Made by a program: the position numbers and the translations under genes
Source: Reyranella soli
Lineage (GTDB): Bacteria > Pseudomonadota > Alphaproteobacteria > Reyranellales > Reyranellaceae
DNA length: 64,000 bases
NCBI RefSeq assembly: GCF_007992495.1
Contig: NZ_BKAJ01000082.1
Span: 1-64,000, forward strand
Direction of reading: 5' to 3'
Notes under the pieces: model-generated
The model's database searches: none
What the model was told of the DNA's origin: nothing
The model's input: only the letters and a program-made list of their open reading frames with translations
In this document: positions 51,712-59,945 of the stretch, one piece after another
Position numbering within the stretch: position 1 is the first letter of the stretch
How the letters are laid out: every line of letters begins with the position of its first letter

Positions 51712-52605
51712 TCAGCGCGCCGCGCGGCGCTGGATGATCAGGTTGGCGGCGACCGTCAGTAGCAGGGTCACTGTCATCAGAATGAAGGCGATGGCGCCGC
51801 CGAACGGCCAGTTGGTCTGCTGAGTGAACTGATTGTAGATCAGGGGCGCCATCATCTTGAACAGCGGCCCGCCCAGCAGGAAGGGCGTGGCGTAGGCGTT
51901 CATCGCCAGGATAAAGGTCAGGATGGTGCCGGCCAGGATGCCGGGCAACGCCAACGGCCAGAGCACGCGCCAGAACATGGTGGCGGGCGGGGCGCCCAGG
52001 CTGAAGGCCGCCTCCTCGACCGAGCGGTCGATGCCCTCGATCACGCTCTGCAGGCTGAGCACCATGAACGGCAGGTTGACGGCGATGATGCCGATGATCA
52101 CCGCCTTCTCGGTGAACATGATCTCGAACGGCTTGTCGATCAGGCCAAGGCCCATGAGGCTCGCATTGACGAAGCCCTTGTTGCCGAACACGACCATCCA
52201 GCCGGCCGCGCGCACTGAATTGCCGACGAACAGCGGCAGGACGATCGAGATGATCAGCAGGTTCTTGAAGCGGCTCTGCGTGCGCGCCACGACGTAGGCC
52301 AACGGAAAGCCCAGCACCAGGCAGACCGCGGTCACCAGCACGGCGATACGCACCGTCGTCCAGAGGATCGTCGTGTAGTAGGGGTCGGTGAAGAACTTGA
52401 TGTAGTTGGCGATCGTGACCGCCTCGACCATCATCTTCCGGGCTGGAACGAACTCGTTCAGGCTGTAGCGGAACAGGATGACGAGCGGCGCCAGCAGCGC
52501 GATCGCGACGAACACCGTCGCCGGCGTCAGCAACGCGGCGGCGGTGAGGCCCTCGCCCCGTCGCTTCTCGACGACGGGGCCATGTGCGATCGCGGTGTCG
52601 GTCAT
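51712..52605 (-). CDS. ABC transporter permease (polyamine/amino-acid type, PotB-like)
   Basis: A 297-residue inner-membrane permease. It opens with a short cytoplasmic tail, then AALLTPATVFVAIALLAPLVILFRYSLNEF, and has the EAA-loop motif EAAFSLGAPPATMFWRVLWPLALPGI (residues about 215-240) that contacts the ATPase. Six helices are visible. It is the last gene of the four-gene importer cluster, 12 bp after the binding protein. The set resembles spermidine/putrescine or opine uptake systems. Confidence 0.9.
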   Translation of the reverse strand: MTDTAIAHGPVVEKRRGEGLTAAALLTPATVFVAIALLAPLVILFRYSLNEFVPARKMMVEAVTIANYIKFFTDPYYTTILWTTVRIAVLVTAVCLVLGFPLAYVVARTQSRFKNLLIISIVLPLFVGNSVRAAGWMVVFGNKGFVNASLMGLGLIDKPFEIMFTEKAVIIGIIAVNLPFMVLSLQSVIEGIDRSVEEAAFSLGAPPATMFWRVLWPLALPGILAGTILTFILAMNAYATPFLLGGPLFKMMAPLIYNQFTQQTNWPFGGAIAFILMTVTLLLTVAANLIIQRRAAR

Positions 52606-52617
52606 GCGGTGTGGCCG

Positions 52618-53658
52618 TCAGCCCTTGAAGGACTTGTTCCACCAGTCCTGGAACGCGACGTCGTTCTTGGACATGTAGGCGTAGTCGAGATCGACCAGCC
52701 GCTTCTGCTCCTCGGGCGTGAAGCCGATGCGCTTCTGCACGTCGTCGGGCACCTTGGCGTTGGTGACCGTCGGGTTGTAGCCCATGTCGACGGCGAAGAG
52801 CTCCTGCGCCGAGGGTGCCATCATGGCGTCGAGCCAGGCATAGGCGCCTTCCTTGTTGGGCGCGTTCTTCGGCATCACGAAGCCCGAGACGTACATCGGC
52901 ACGCCTTCCTTGGGCGCTACTGTCTCGACCTTGATGCCGGCGTTCTGCCACTGCACGGCGCGCGCCTTCCACATGATGCCGCAGGTGATCTCGCCGGTCT
53001 TGAGCGCCTGGGCGAAGGCCTCGTTGGAGGGATAGATGCGCGCGCCGGCCTTGCGGCAGGCCATCAAGCGTTCCTTGCCAGGCTCGAAGTTGCTCACCGA
53101 GCCGCCCGAGGCGAGCGCCGCGGCCACCATGTTGTACTGGCGCTGGATGTCGATGATGCCGAGCTTGTTGCCGTGCTTTGGATCGAGCGTGTCGGCGAAG
53201 CCGGATGGCGCTTCCATCACGTCGGGATTGTAGAGCACGACCTTGCCCGAATAGATGTGGCCGATGCCGTAGGGATACTTCATCGCCGGGATCAGGTTCT
53301 TGGCATTGGGCATCTTCGAGTAGTCGAGCTGCTCGGCCAGCCCCTGCTCGTTCATGTCGTACATGTCGTTGGCCGACAGGCCCTGGACATCCGACGTGCC
53401 GCGGCGCAGCGTCCGCTCGGCCATCATCTTGGCCTTGCGCGGGTCGGCGTTCTCCTCGGCGTTCACGCATTCCCACTTGGCGGGCGCCAGCAGCGGCGTG
53501 TTGATGTTCTTGGTGAGCAGGCGCGAATAGTCGCCGCCCCAGGTGCCGATGACGATGCGCTTGTTGTCCTGCGCGCCGGCCGGCAGGGCCGCGCCCGCCG
53601 CCAAAGCGGCCGCGCCGCCAAGCGCGGTGCGGCGGTTGATCATGAATCTCTTCGACAT
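52618..53658 (-). CDS. ABC transporter substrate-binding protein
   Basis: A 346-residue periplasmic binding protein of the PotD/Fe-type extracellular solute-binding family. A twin-arginine-like signal, INRRTALGGAAALAAGAALPAGA, covers residues 8-30. The mature part begins KRIVIGTWGGDYSRLLTKNI and includes YGIGHIYSGKVVLYNPDVM. AGGAGG precedes the ATG. It sits between ATPase and permease in the importer. The ligand is unknown; neighbours suggest an amino-acid derivative or polyamine. Confidence 0.9.
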   Translation of the reverse strand: MSKRFMINRRTALGGAAALAAGAALPAGAQDNKRIVIGTWGGDYSRLLTKNINTPLLAPAKWECVNAEENADPRKAKMMAERTLRRGTSDVQGLSANDMYDMNEQGLAEQLDYSKMPNAKNLIPAMKYPYGIGHIYSGKVVLYNPDVMEAPSGFADTLDPKHGNKLGIIDIQRQYNMVAAALASGGSVSNFEPGKERLMACRKAGARIYPSNEAFAQALKTGEITCGIMWKARAVQWQNAGIKVETVAPKEGVPMYVSGFVMPKNAPNKEGAYAWLDAMMAPSAQELFAVDMGYNPTVTNAKVPDDVQKRIGFTPEEQKRLVDLDYAYMSKNDVAFQDWWNKSFKG

Positions 53659-53694
53659 TGTTGCCTCCTGTTGTTGGCTCCGTTCCCCCCGGAA

Positions 53695-54759
53695 CTACTC
53701 CTTGAAAACCTGACTGGCCGACGCCGGCCAGCCGACATGGATGGGCTGGCCGACCTCCGGCACGAAGGCGCCGTCGCGATTGGCGATCTGGGCGACCATC
53801 CGGTCGCTCGGCGACAGGCGCACATGGATGTCGATCAGCGCGCCGAGATAGGAGACGAATTCCACCGTGCCGGGCAGGCTGTTGTCGAGTCCGGTGTTGG
53901 GGCCCCCTACGCTGCTCGGGCCGACGGCCACCCGCTCGGGCCGGACCGACAGCACGGCGCGGCCAGCGCCGTCGCCCGCACAGGCAACCGCAAGCCCGCC
54001 GTCCGTGCGGAAGCGGCCCGGCGCCTCGAGCGTGCCCTCGAGAAAGGTGCTGCGGCCGACGAAGCCCGCGACGAAGCGGTCGGCTGGCCGCTCGTAGAGG
54101 TCGCGCTGGCTGCCGACCTGACGCACCAAGCCCTCGCTCATGACCACCAGCCGGTCGGCCATGGTCAGCGCCTCTTCCTGGTCGTGGGTCACCATCACGG
54201 TGGTGAGACCCATCTTGCGCTGCAGTTCGCGGATCTCGACCCGGACCTCCTGGCGCAGCTTGGCGTCGAGGTTGGACAGCGGCTCGTCGAGCAGCAGCAC
54301 GTCGGGATGGATGGCAAGCGCACGGGCCAGCGCCACGCGCTGCTGCTGGCCACCCGAGAGCTGACGCGGCAGGCGGCCGCCGTAGCCGCTGAGCCGTACC
54401 AGCGCCAGGGTCTCCTCGACGCGTTTCGCGATGTCGGCTTTCGGCAGCTTGCGCATCTGCAGGCCAAACGCCACGTTCTCGTTCACGGTGAGGTGCGGGA
54501 ACAGCGCGTAGTTCTGGAACACCATGCCGGCATTGCGCTTCCAGGGCGGCAGTACCGTCACGTCGGTGCCGCCGATCGTCACGTGGCCGGCGGTCGGCTC
54601 GATGAAGCCCGCGACCATGCGCAGGGTGGTGGTCTTGCCGCAGCCCGAGGGGCCCAGCAGGACCAGAAACTCGCCGTCCTTGATGCTGAGCGAGACGTCG
54701 CGCACGGCGTGGAAATCGCCGTAGCGCTTGGCGAGGCCAATGATGTCGAGCTGGGCCAT
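53695..54759 (-). CDS. ABC transporter ATP-binding protein (PotA-like)
   Basis: A 354-residue importer ATPase. Walker A GPSGCGKTT is at residues 36-44, then the Q-loop VFQNYALFPHLTV, the LSGGQQQR signature, the VLLLDEPLSNLDAKLR Walker B region and the C-terminal TOBE domain (about 280-354). The ATG at 54759 overlaps the permease stop by one base (TGATG), so translation is coupled. A longer frame with an upstream start is rejected. It powers uptake with both permeases of the cluster. Confidence 0.93.
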   Translation of the reverse strand: MAQLDIIGLAKRYGDFHAVRDVSLSIKDGEFLVLLGPSGCGKTTTLRMVAGFIEPTAGHVTIGGTDVTVLPPWKRNAGMVFQNYALFPHLTVNENVAFGLQMRKLPKADIAKRVEETLALVRLSGYGGRLPRQLSGGQQQRVALARALAIHPDVLLLDEPLSNLDAKLRQEVRVEIRELQRKMGLTTVMVTHDQEEALTMADRLVVMSEGLVRQVGSQRDLYERPADRFVAGFVGRSTFLEGTLEAPGRFRTDGGLAVACAGDGAGRAVLSVRPERVAVGPSSVGGPNTGLDNSLPGTVEFVSYLGALIDIHVRLSPSDRMVAQIANRDGAFVPEVGQPIHVGWPASASQVFKE

Positions 54760-55577
54760 CAGACCACGCGCGCCAGCTTGACGTATCGATCGGTGATCAG
54801 CATTGCGATACCGATCAGCAAGATCTGCACCACCGAGACCGCCGCGATCGTCGGGTCGATTTTCCATTCCAGGTACTGGAGGACGACGATGGGCAGGGTG
54901 GTGCGGCCCGGACCGACCAGGAACAGGCTCATCTCGAGATTGCCGAAGGAGGTCACGAAGCCGAACAGGGCGCCGGCGACGATGCCCGGCCGGATGGCGG
55001 GCAGCGTGATGCGCCAGAAGGTGACGAAGGCGTTGGCGCCGAGATTCTGGGCGGCTTCCTCGATGCTGCGGTCGACGCCGACAAGGCTCGCGGTGACCAG
55101 CCGCACCACCCAGGGGATGATGATTACGGTATGGCCCGCCACCAAGGCGTAGAAGGTGCCGAGCACGTCGACATCGAGGCCTTTCTCGGCCTCGACCTGG
55201 AAGACGTACATCGCGGTGCCCAGCACGACGCCGGGCACGATCAGCGGCATCAGCAGAAGCTGCGACAACGGCACGCGGAAAGCGAAGCGGTGGCGCACCA
55301 CCGCCAGCGCCGCCGGCACGCCCAGCGACAGGCCGAAGAAGGTCGCCAGCACGCCGACCTGGAAGCTCATGCGGAAGCCTTCGACGAACTTCGGCTGGTC
55401 GAGGATGGCCGCGAACCAGCGCATGCTGTAACCCTCGGGCGGGAAGGAGGGAATCTCCTGCCGGAAGAAGGCGAGCCAGGTGACGAAGACGAGCGGCGTC
55501 AGGATGTAGCCCAGCGTGATCGCCGCCGCGCCGTTCAGGGCCCAGCGCCGCGCGCGGCGTCGGATGACGGCGATCAT
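54759..55577 (-). CDS. ABC transporter permease (PotC-like)
   Basis: A 272-residue six-helix permease. The EAA loop is EAAQNLGANAFVTFWRITLPAIRPGI (about residues 165-190), typical of PotC-type partners. It is the first gene of the importer cluster. Its start codon touches a palindromic repeat at 55577-55659, and no ribosome site is visible upstream, which is unusual. The ATPase gene overlaps its stop by one base. Confidence 0.9.
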   Translation of the reverse strand: MIAVIRRRARRWALNGAAAITLGYILTPLVFVTWLAFFRQEIPSFPPEGYSMRWFAAILDQPKFVEGFRMSFQVGVLATFFGLSLGVPAALAVVRHRFAFRVPLSQLLLMPLIVPGVVLGTAMYVFQVEAEKGLDVDVLGTFYALVAGHTVIIIPWVVRLVTASLVGVDRSIEEAAQNLGANAFVTFWRITLPAIRPGIVAGALFGFVTSFGNLEMSLFLVGPGRTTLPIVVLQYLEWKIDPTIAAVSVVQILLIGIAMLITDRYVKLARVV

Positions 55578-55659
55578 GGCTGGGGGCGCGCCACTCCAGT
55601 GGCGCGTCTTTGTTTCAACCGACGAAGATCGCGCCGCTGGAGTGGCGCGCCCCCAGCCA
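55577..55659. repeat. Palindromic repeat, family D, abutting an ABC permease start
   Basis: TGGCTGGGGGCGCGCCACTC... (55577-55605) pairs with ...GAGTGGCGCGCCCCCAGCCA (55631-55659) with one mismatch, separated by a 25-base loop. A related element is at 59868-59945. It takes the place of the permease ribosome-binding region. Confidence 0.85.
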
Positions 55660-55674
55660 AGAGCGTCTCGACGC

Positions 55675-56904
55675 TCACAGCGCGTTCTTGTGGAAGCGGC
55701 CGCCCTTCATGATGGCGGAGAGATGCGGGCCGCCATCCTTGAACAGGCCGAGATTCTTCAGCGGATCGCCGTCGACCACCAGCAGGTCGGCGAAGGCGCC
55801 GGGCTCGACCACGCCGAGCTTGCCTTCCTGGCGCACGACCTCGGCGCCGATCAGGGTGGCCGAGCGGATGACCTCGATCGCCGGCATGACGCGGCCGCGG
55901 ATCTGGAACTCGACGGTCTGCTCGTCCTCGAGCGCGCCCAGAAGGTCGGAGCCGTAGGCCATGCGCACGCCGGCCTTGCGGCAGAGCTCCAGCTCCTTGA
56001 AGCCGTACTTCAGGACCTCGTCGTTCTTGTCGAGCATCTCCTTGGGCATGCCGAGCTCGGCGGCGCGCCGCTTCATGGCATCGTAGGCGATCAGGTTGGG
56101 CACCATGTAGACACCCTTCTGCGCCATCAGCTTGGCCGTCGGTGCGTCGACCAAGTTGCCGTGCTCGATGGTGCGCACGCCGCACTTCACGGCGCGGGTG
56201 ATCGCTTCGGGCGTGTAGGCGTGGGTCAGCACGTAGCGGCCGAAGGCGTGCGCCTCCTCGACTGCGGCGGTGATCTCCTCCTCGGTGAACTGCAGCGATT
56301 CCAGCGGGTCGTAGGGCGAGGCGACGCCGCCCGACACCATCAGCTTCACCTGGTCCGCGCCCTGGCGCATCTGTTCGCGCGTCGCCTTGCGCACCTCGTC
56401 GGGGCCGTCGGCGATGCAGCGGATGAACACCATGCCGTTGCAGCACAGGCACGGCGGGCCGATGTCGGTGCGCCGATTGCGGTCGTTGTGGCCGCCGGTC
56501 GGGCCGATCGAGCGGCAGGAGATGAACATGCGCGGGCCTGGGATCAGGCCGGAATCGACCGCAGTCTTGGTGCCCCAGTCGGCGCCGCCGGCGTCGCGCA
56601 CGGTGGTGAAGCCGCGATCGAGCATGCGCTTCAGGCGACCGGTCGAGCGCGCCATCATCAGGGTCAGCGGCACCGCCTCCATGCGGTTGATGTAGACCTC
56701 GCTGTGGTGCGTGTGCACGTGGCAGTCGATCAGGCCCGGCATCAAGGTGCGCTTGCCGCAATCGATCACGCTGGCATCCGACGCCTTGATCGGCTTGGCC
56801 GACACTTCCTTGATGACGTCGCCTTCGACCAGCACTTCGTAGCCGGCGCGCGCTTCCTTCCAGCGGGGGTCGAGCAGGCGCAGGTTCTTGAACAGGAACG
56901 ACAT
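55675..56904 (-). CDS. Metal-dependent amidohydrolase (imidazolonepropionase-like)
   Basis: A 409-residue amidohydrolase. The metal ligands are LIDCHVHTHHSE, KLMVSGGVASPYDPLES, LTHAYTPEAI, RTIEHGN and YGSDLLG. Such enzymes cleave amide or cyclic amide bonds of peptide or amino-acid derivatives (Xaa-Pro dipeptidase/isoaspartyl type). It shares the same opening and closing motifs with the paralogue at 57018-58256, with a family A palindrome between them. GGAGAT precedes the ATG. With the adjacent importer it suggests uptake and hydrolysis of an amide substrate. Confidence 0.9.
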   Translation of the reverse strand: MSFLFKNLRLLDPRWKEARAGYEVLVEGDVIKEVSAKPIKASDASVIDCGKRTLMPGLIDCHVHTHHSEVYINRMEAVPLTLMMARSTGRLKRMLDRGFTTVRDAGGADWGTKTAVDSGLIPGPRMFISCRSIGPTGGHNDRNRRTDIGPPCLCCNGMVFIRCIADGPDEVRKATREQMRQGADQVKLMVSGGVASPYDPLESLQFTEEEITAAVEEAHAFGRYVLTHAYTPEAITRAVKCGVRTIEHGNLVDAPTAKLMAQKGVYMVPNLIAYDAMKRRAAELGMPKEMLDKNDEVLKYGFKELELCRKAGVRMAYGSDLLGALEDEQTVEFQIRGRVMPAIEVIRSATLIGAEVVRQEGKLGVVEPGAFADLLVVDGDPLKNLGLFKDGGPHLSAIMKGGRFHKNAL

Positions 56905-56920
56905 TACCGATCTCCGAAGA

Positions 56921-56994
56921 CTGTCATCCCGAGGGCGTAGCCCGAGGGACCTTTACTGATCACCAAAGGTCCCTCGCTGCGCTCGGGATGACAG
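56921..56994. repeat. Interspersed palindromic repeat, family A
   Basis: CTGTCATCCCGAGGGCGTAG and CGCTGCGCTCGGGATGACAG are the arms, with GAGGGACCTTT and AAAGGTCCCTC inside. It fills the gap between the two amidohydrolase paralogues. Confidence 0.88.
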
Positions 56995-57017
56995 TGGTGG
57001 CGCGTCGACAGCATGCC

Positions 57018-58256
57018 TCATTTCAACTCATTCTTATGAAACTTGCCGGCCTTCATGATCACCGGCAGATGGGCGCCCTGGTCGAGGAACAGCTCCAGCT
57101 TCTTCAGGGGATTGCCGTCAACCACGATCAGGTCGGCGAAAGCGCCGGGCTCGACGATGCCGAGCTTGCCTTCCTGGCGCAGGATCTCGGCGCCGATGGT
57201 GGTGGCCTGGCGGATGATCTCGATCGGCTTCAGCACCTCGGCGCGGAACATGAATTCGCGGCTCTGCTCGACCTGGAGCTGGCCCAGAAGGTCGCTGCCG
57301 TAGCCGACCTTGACGCCGGCCTCCTTGCAGATCTCGAGCGAGCGCAGCGCGCCCTCGAGTACGACGTCGTTCTTTTCCAGCATGTCGGCCGTCATGCCGA
57401 ACTGGGCGGCGCGCTCCTTCATGATGAAGTAGGTCACCAGGTTGGCCACCATGTAGCCGCCGGAGGACTTCAGCAGCTTGGCCGCCTTGGCATTGATCAG
57501 GTTGCCGTGCTCGATGGTGCGCACGCCGTTGTTGACCGCCCGGGTGATGGCCTCGGGCGAGTAGGCATGGGCCAGCACGTAACGGCCGAAGGCTTTCGCC
57601 TCGTCGGTCGCCGCAGCGATCTCGGCCTCGGAGAATTGCAGTGAATCCAGGGGGTCGTAGGGCGAGGCGACACCGCCCGAGCACATGATCTTCACCTGGT
57701 CCGCGCCCTGACGCATCTGCTCGCGCACCGCCTTGCGCACCTGGTCCGGGCCGTCGGCGATGGCGAGGCTGTAGACCATGGCGTTGCAGCAGCCGCACGA
57801 GGCCGCGGCGTAGTCGGTGCGGCGGCGCGAATCACTGTGGCCGCCGGTCGGGCCGATGGCGCGGCCGGAGATGAACAGCCGCGGGCCCGGGATCAGGCCG
57901 GACTCGACGGCGGTCTTGATGCCCCAGTCGGCGCCGCCGGTGTCGCGCACCGTGGTGAAGCCGCGGTCGATCATGCCCTTCATCAGGTCGGCCGACTTCG
58001 CCGTTAGCAGGGTGAGCGGCATGGCTTCCAGAAGGCGGAAATTCACCTCGACCAGGAAGACGTGGACGTGGCAGTCGATCAGGCCGGGCATCAGGGTGCG
58101 CTTGCCGCAATCGACCACCTGCGCCTTGCCGGCCTTGATGGGCTTGGATGACACCTCTTTGATCGTGTCGCCCTCGACCAGCACCTCGTAGCCGCCGCGC
58201 GGCTCATTCCAGCGCGGGTCGAGCAGGTTCAAGTTCTTGAATAGTATCTGCGGCAT
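57018..58256 (-). CDS. Metal-dependent amidohydrolase, paralogue of 55675-56904
   Basis: A 412-residue amidohydrolase with the same ligand set: LIDCHVHVFLVE, KIMCSGGVASPYDPLDS, LAHAYSPEAI, RTIEHGN and YGSDLLG. The two copies are clearly tandem duplicates that have diverged. The ATG at 58256 follows GGGGGAG. It is the upstream gene of the minus-strand amidohydrolase-importer run and is divergent from a small P-loop kinase. Substrate unknown; N-acyl amino acids or cyclic dipeptide-like compounds fit the family. Confidence 0.9.
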   Translation of the reverse strand: MPQILFKNLNLLDPRWNEPRGGYEVLVEGDTIKEVSSKPIKAGKAQVVDCGKRTLMPGLIDCHVHVFLVEVNFRLLEAMPLTLLTAKSADLMKGMIDRGFTTVRDTGGADWGIKTAVESGLIPGPRLFISGRAIGPTGGHSDSRRRTDYAAASCGCCNAMVYSLAIADGPDQVRKAVREQMRQGADQVKIMCSGGVASPYDPLDSLQFSEAEIAAATDEAKAFGRYVLAHAYSPEAITRAVNNGVRTIEHGNLINAKAAKLLKSSGGYMVANLVTYFIMKERAAQFGMTADMLEKNDVVLEGALRSLEICKEAGVKVGYGSDLLGQLQVEQSREFMFRAEVLKPIEIIRQATTIGAEILRQEGKLGIVEPGAFADLIVVDGNPLKKLELFLDQGAHLPVIMKAGKFHKNELK

Positions 58257-58338
58257 CAACGCTCCCCCAACTTGGGCTGCGCACCCTACGATGGCGGCCA
58301 GTTTGGCGCTACAGTTTGCGCGGTTGGAGGGGGTTTTC

Positions 58339-58860
58339 GTGCGGCGCGTCGTCGTCATCGGCACCACCGGATCGGGCAAGAGCACGCTGGCCGAGCGGCT
58401 GGCGGCGCAGACTGGCCTGCGCGTGATCGAGCTCGATGCGTTGTTCTGGGGCAGGGACTGGCAGCCGGTGCCGCTCGAGCTGTTCCGTCACAGGGTGGAG
58501 CGCGAAACCAGGGGCGACGGCTGGATCGTGGTCGGCAACTACGGCCAGGTGCGCGACCTCGTCTGGCCGAATGCCGATACCGTGATCTGGCTCGATCTGC
58601 CGCTGCCCCTGGTGATGTGGCGCCTGGTGCGCCGGACGGTGCAGCGGGCGGCGGCCAAGACCGAGCTCTGGGGCACCGGCAACCGCGAAAGCTTCCGCAA
58701 TGCCTTCCTGAGTCGTCAGTCGATCCTTTTGTGGGCGCTCAAGACCCATCGCCGCAATCGCGAGCGCTACGCCAACGAATGCATGCCGCTTGCCAAGGAA
58801 AAGCGAGTGGTGCGCCTGCAGAACAAGCGCGAGGTCGATCGCTTCGTTACAATGCACTGA
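58339..58860 (+). CDS. P-loop nucleotide kinase-like protein
   Basis: A 173-residue AAA/adenylate-kinase-like protein of the DNA topology modulation (FlaR-like) group. The Walker A is GTTGSGKST (about residues 9-17), followed by ELDALFWGRDWQPVPLELFRHRV and VIWLDLPLPLVMWRLVRRT. Its arginine-rich C-terminal half resembles a lid. A GTG start at 58339 with GGAGG upstream is preferred over ATG 58291. It ends 2 bp before the proline racemase family gene, so the two are linked. Role unknown. Confidence 0.8.
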   Translation: MRRVVVIGTTGSGKSTLAERLAAQTGLRVIELDALFWGRDWQPVPLELFRHRVERETRGDGWIVVGNYGQVRDLVWPNADTVIWLDLPLPLVMWRLVRRTVQRAAAKTELWGTGNRESFRNAFLSRQSILLWALKTHRRNRERYANECMPLAKEKRVVRLQNKREVDRFVTMH

Positions 58861-58862
58861 AC

Positions 58863-59864
58863 ATGTCGGTCCATACCTTCTCCTGCCTCGACGGCCACAC
58901 CTGCGGCAATCCCGTGCGCCTGGTGTCGGGCGGCGCGCCCCTGCTCAAGGGCACCACCATGAGCGAGCGGCGGCTCGATTTCCTCGCCAACCATGACTGG
59001 ATCCGCAAGGCGCTGATGTTCGAGCCGCGCGGGCACGACGTGATGTCAGGCTCGATGCTCTATCCGCCGACCCGCGCCGACTGCGACGTCGGCATCCTTT
59101 TCATCGAGGTGAGCGGCTGCCTGCCAATGTGCGGCCACGGCACCATCGGTACCGTGACCATGGCTGTCGAAAACGGCCTGGTGGCGCCAGCAAGCCCCGG
59201 CACCCTCAACATCGACGCTCCGGCCGGCCGTGTCGTCGCGCGCTACGAGCAGAAAGGCCGGTTCGTCGAGAGCGTGCGCATCACCAACGTCGCCTCCTAC
59301 CTCGCCGCGAGCGAGATCGCGGTCGACGTCCCCGGCATGGGCGAGCTGGTGTTCGACATCTCCTACGGCGGCAACTTCTATGCGATTCTCGAGCCGCAGA
59401 AGAACTTTGCGGGTCTTGAGTCGATGTCGGCGGGGGACGTGCTGCGCCTGTCGCCGATCGTGCGCCGGCTGCTCAACGACAAGATCCATCCGGTGCATCC
59501 GGAGAACCCGACCATCAAGGGCGTGAGCCACGTCATGTGGACCGGCAAGCCGCGCGATCCGCGTGCCCATGCCCGTAACGCCGTGTTCTACGGTGACAAG
59601 GCGATCGACCGTTCCCCCTGCGGTACCGGCACCTCGGCGCGCATGGCCCAGCTCGCCGCCCGCGGCGAGCTCAAGGAAGGTGACGACTTCGTGCATGAGA
59701 GCATCATCGGCTCATTGTTCGACGGCCGGGTGGAAGGCGCCGCGCGCGTCGGCAACCACGACGCCATCGTGCCCTCGATCGCGGGCTGGGCGCGCCAGCA
59801 CGGCATCAACACCATCTTCGTCGACGACCGCGATCCCTTCGCGCATGGATTTCAGGTGACGTAG
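58863..59864 (+). CDS. Proline racemase family protein (hydroxyproline 2-epimerase type)
   Basis: A 333-residue enzyme of the proline racemase/4-hydroxyproline epimerase family. Both catalytic cysteines are present: C90 in PMCGHG and C253 in SPCGTGTSA. This favours epimerase or racemase over the dehydratase branch, in which the second Cys is Thr. It would convert trans-4-hydroxy-L-proline to the cis-D form for catabolism. It starts 2 bp after the kinase-like gene. No hydroxyproline oxidase is nearby. A family D palindrome separates it from the convergent CoA-transferase gene. Confidence 0.88.
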   Translation: MSVHTFSCLDGHTCGNPVRLVSGGAPLLKGTTMSERRLDFLANHDWIRKALMFEPRGHDVMSGSMLYPPTRADCDVGILFIEVSGCLPMCGHGTIGTVTMAVENGLVAPASPGTLNIDAPAGRVVARYEQKGRFVESVRITNVASYLAASEIAVDVPGMGELVFDISYGGNFYAILEPQKNFAGLESMSAGDVLRLSPIVRRLLNDKIHPVHPENPTIKGVSHVMWTGKPRDPRAHARNAVFYGDKAIDRSPCGTGTSARMAQLAARGELKEGDDFVHESIIGSLFDGRVEGAARVGNHDAIVPSIAGWARQHGINTIFVDDRDPFAHGFQVT

Positions 59865-59867
59865 TCC

Positions 59868-59945
59868 GCTGGGCGCGCGCGACTCCAGTCGCGCGTCGTT
59901 GTCGATCCCAGGATGAACGCGCCACTGGAGTGGCGCGCCCCCAGC
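59868..59945. repeat. Palindromic repeat, family D
   Basis: GCTGGGCGCGCGCGACTCCA and CACTGGAGTGGCGCGCCCCC are the arms of a 78-bp element related to 55577-55659. It fills the gap between convergent genes and ends on the stop codon of the CoA-transferase, so it could act as a two-way transcript end. Confidence 0.8.

Noticed and set aside
52582-55152. 856-codon plus-strand open frame across the ABC importer genes
   Set aside because: It runs antisense through three well-defined transporter genes; composition indicates a shadow frame.
59868-59945. Classical intrinsic terminator between the epimerase and CoA-transferase genes
   Set aside because: The stem is strong, but no T-run follows on either strand, so it is listed as a repeat only.
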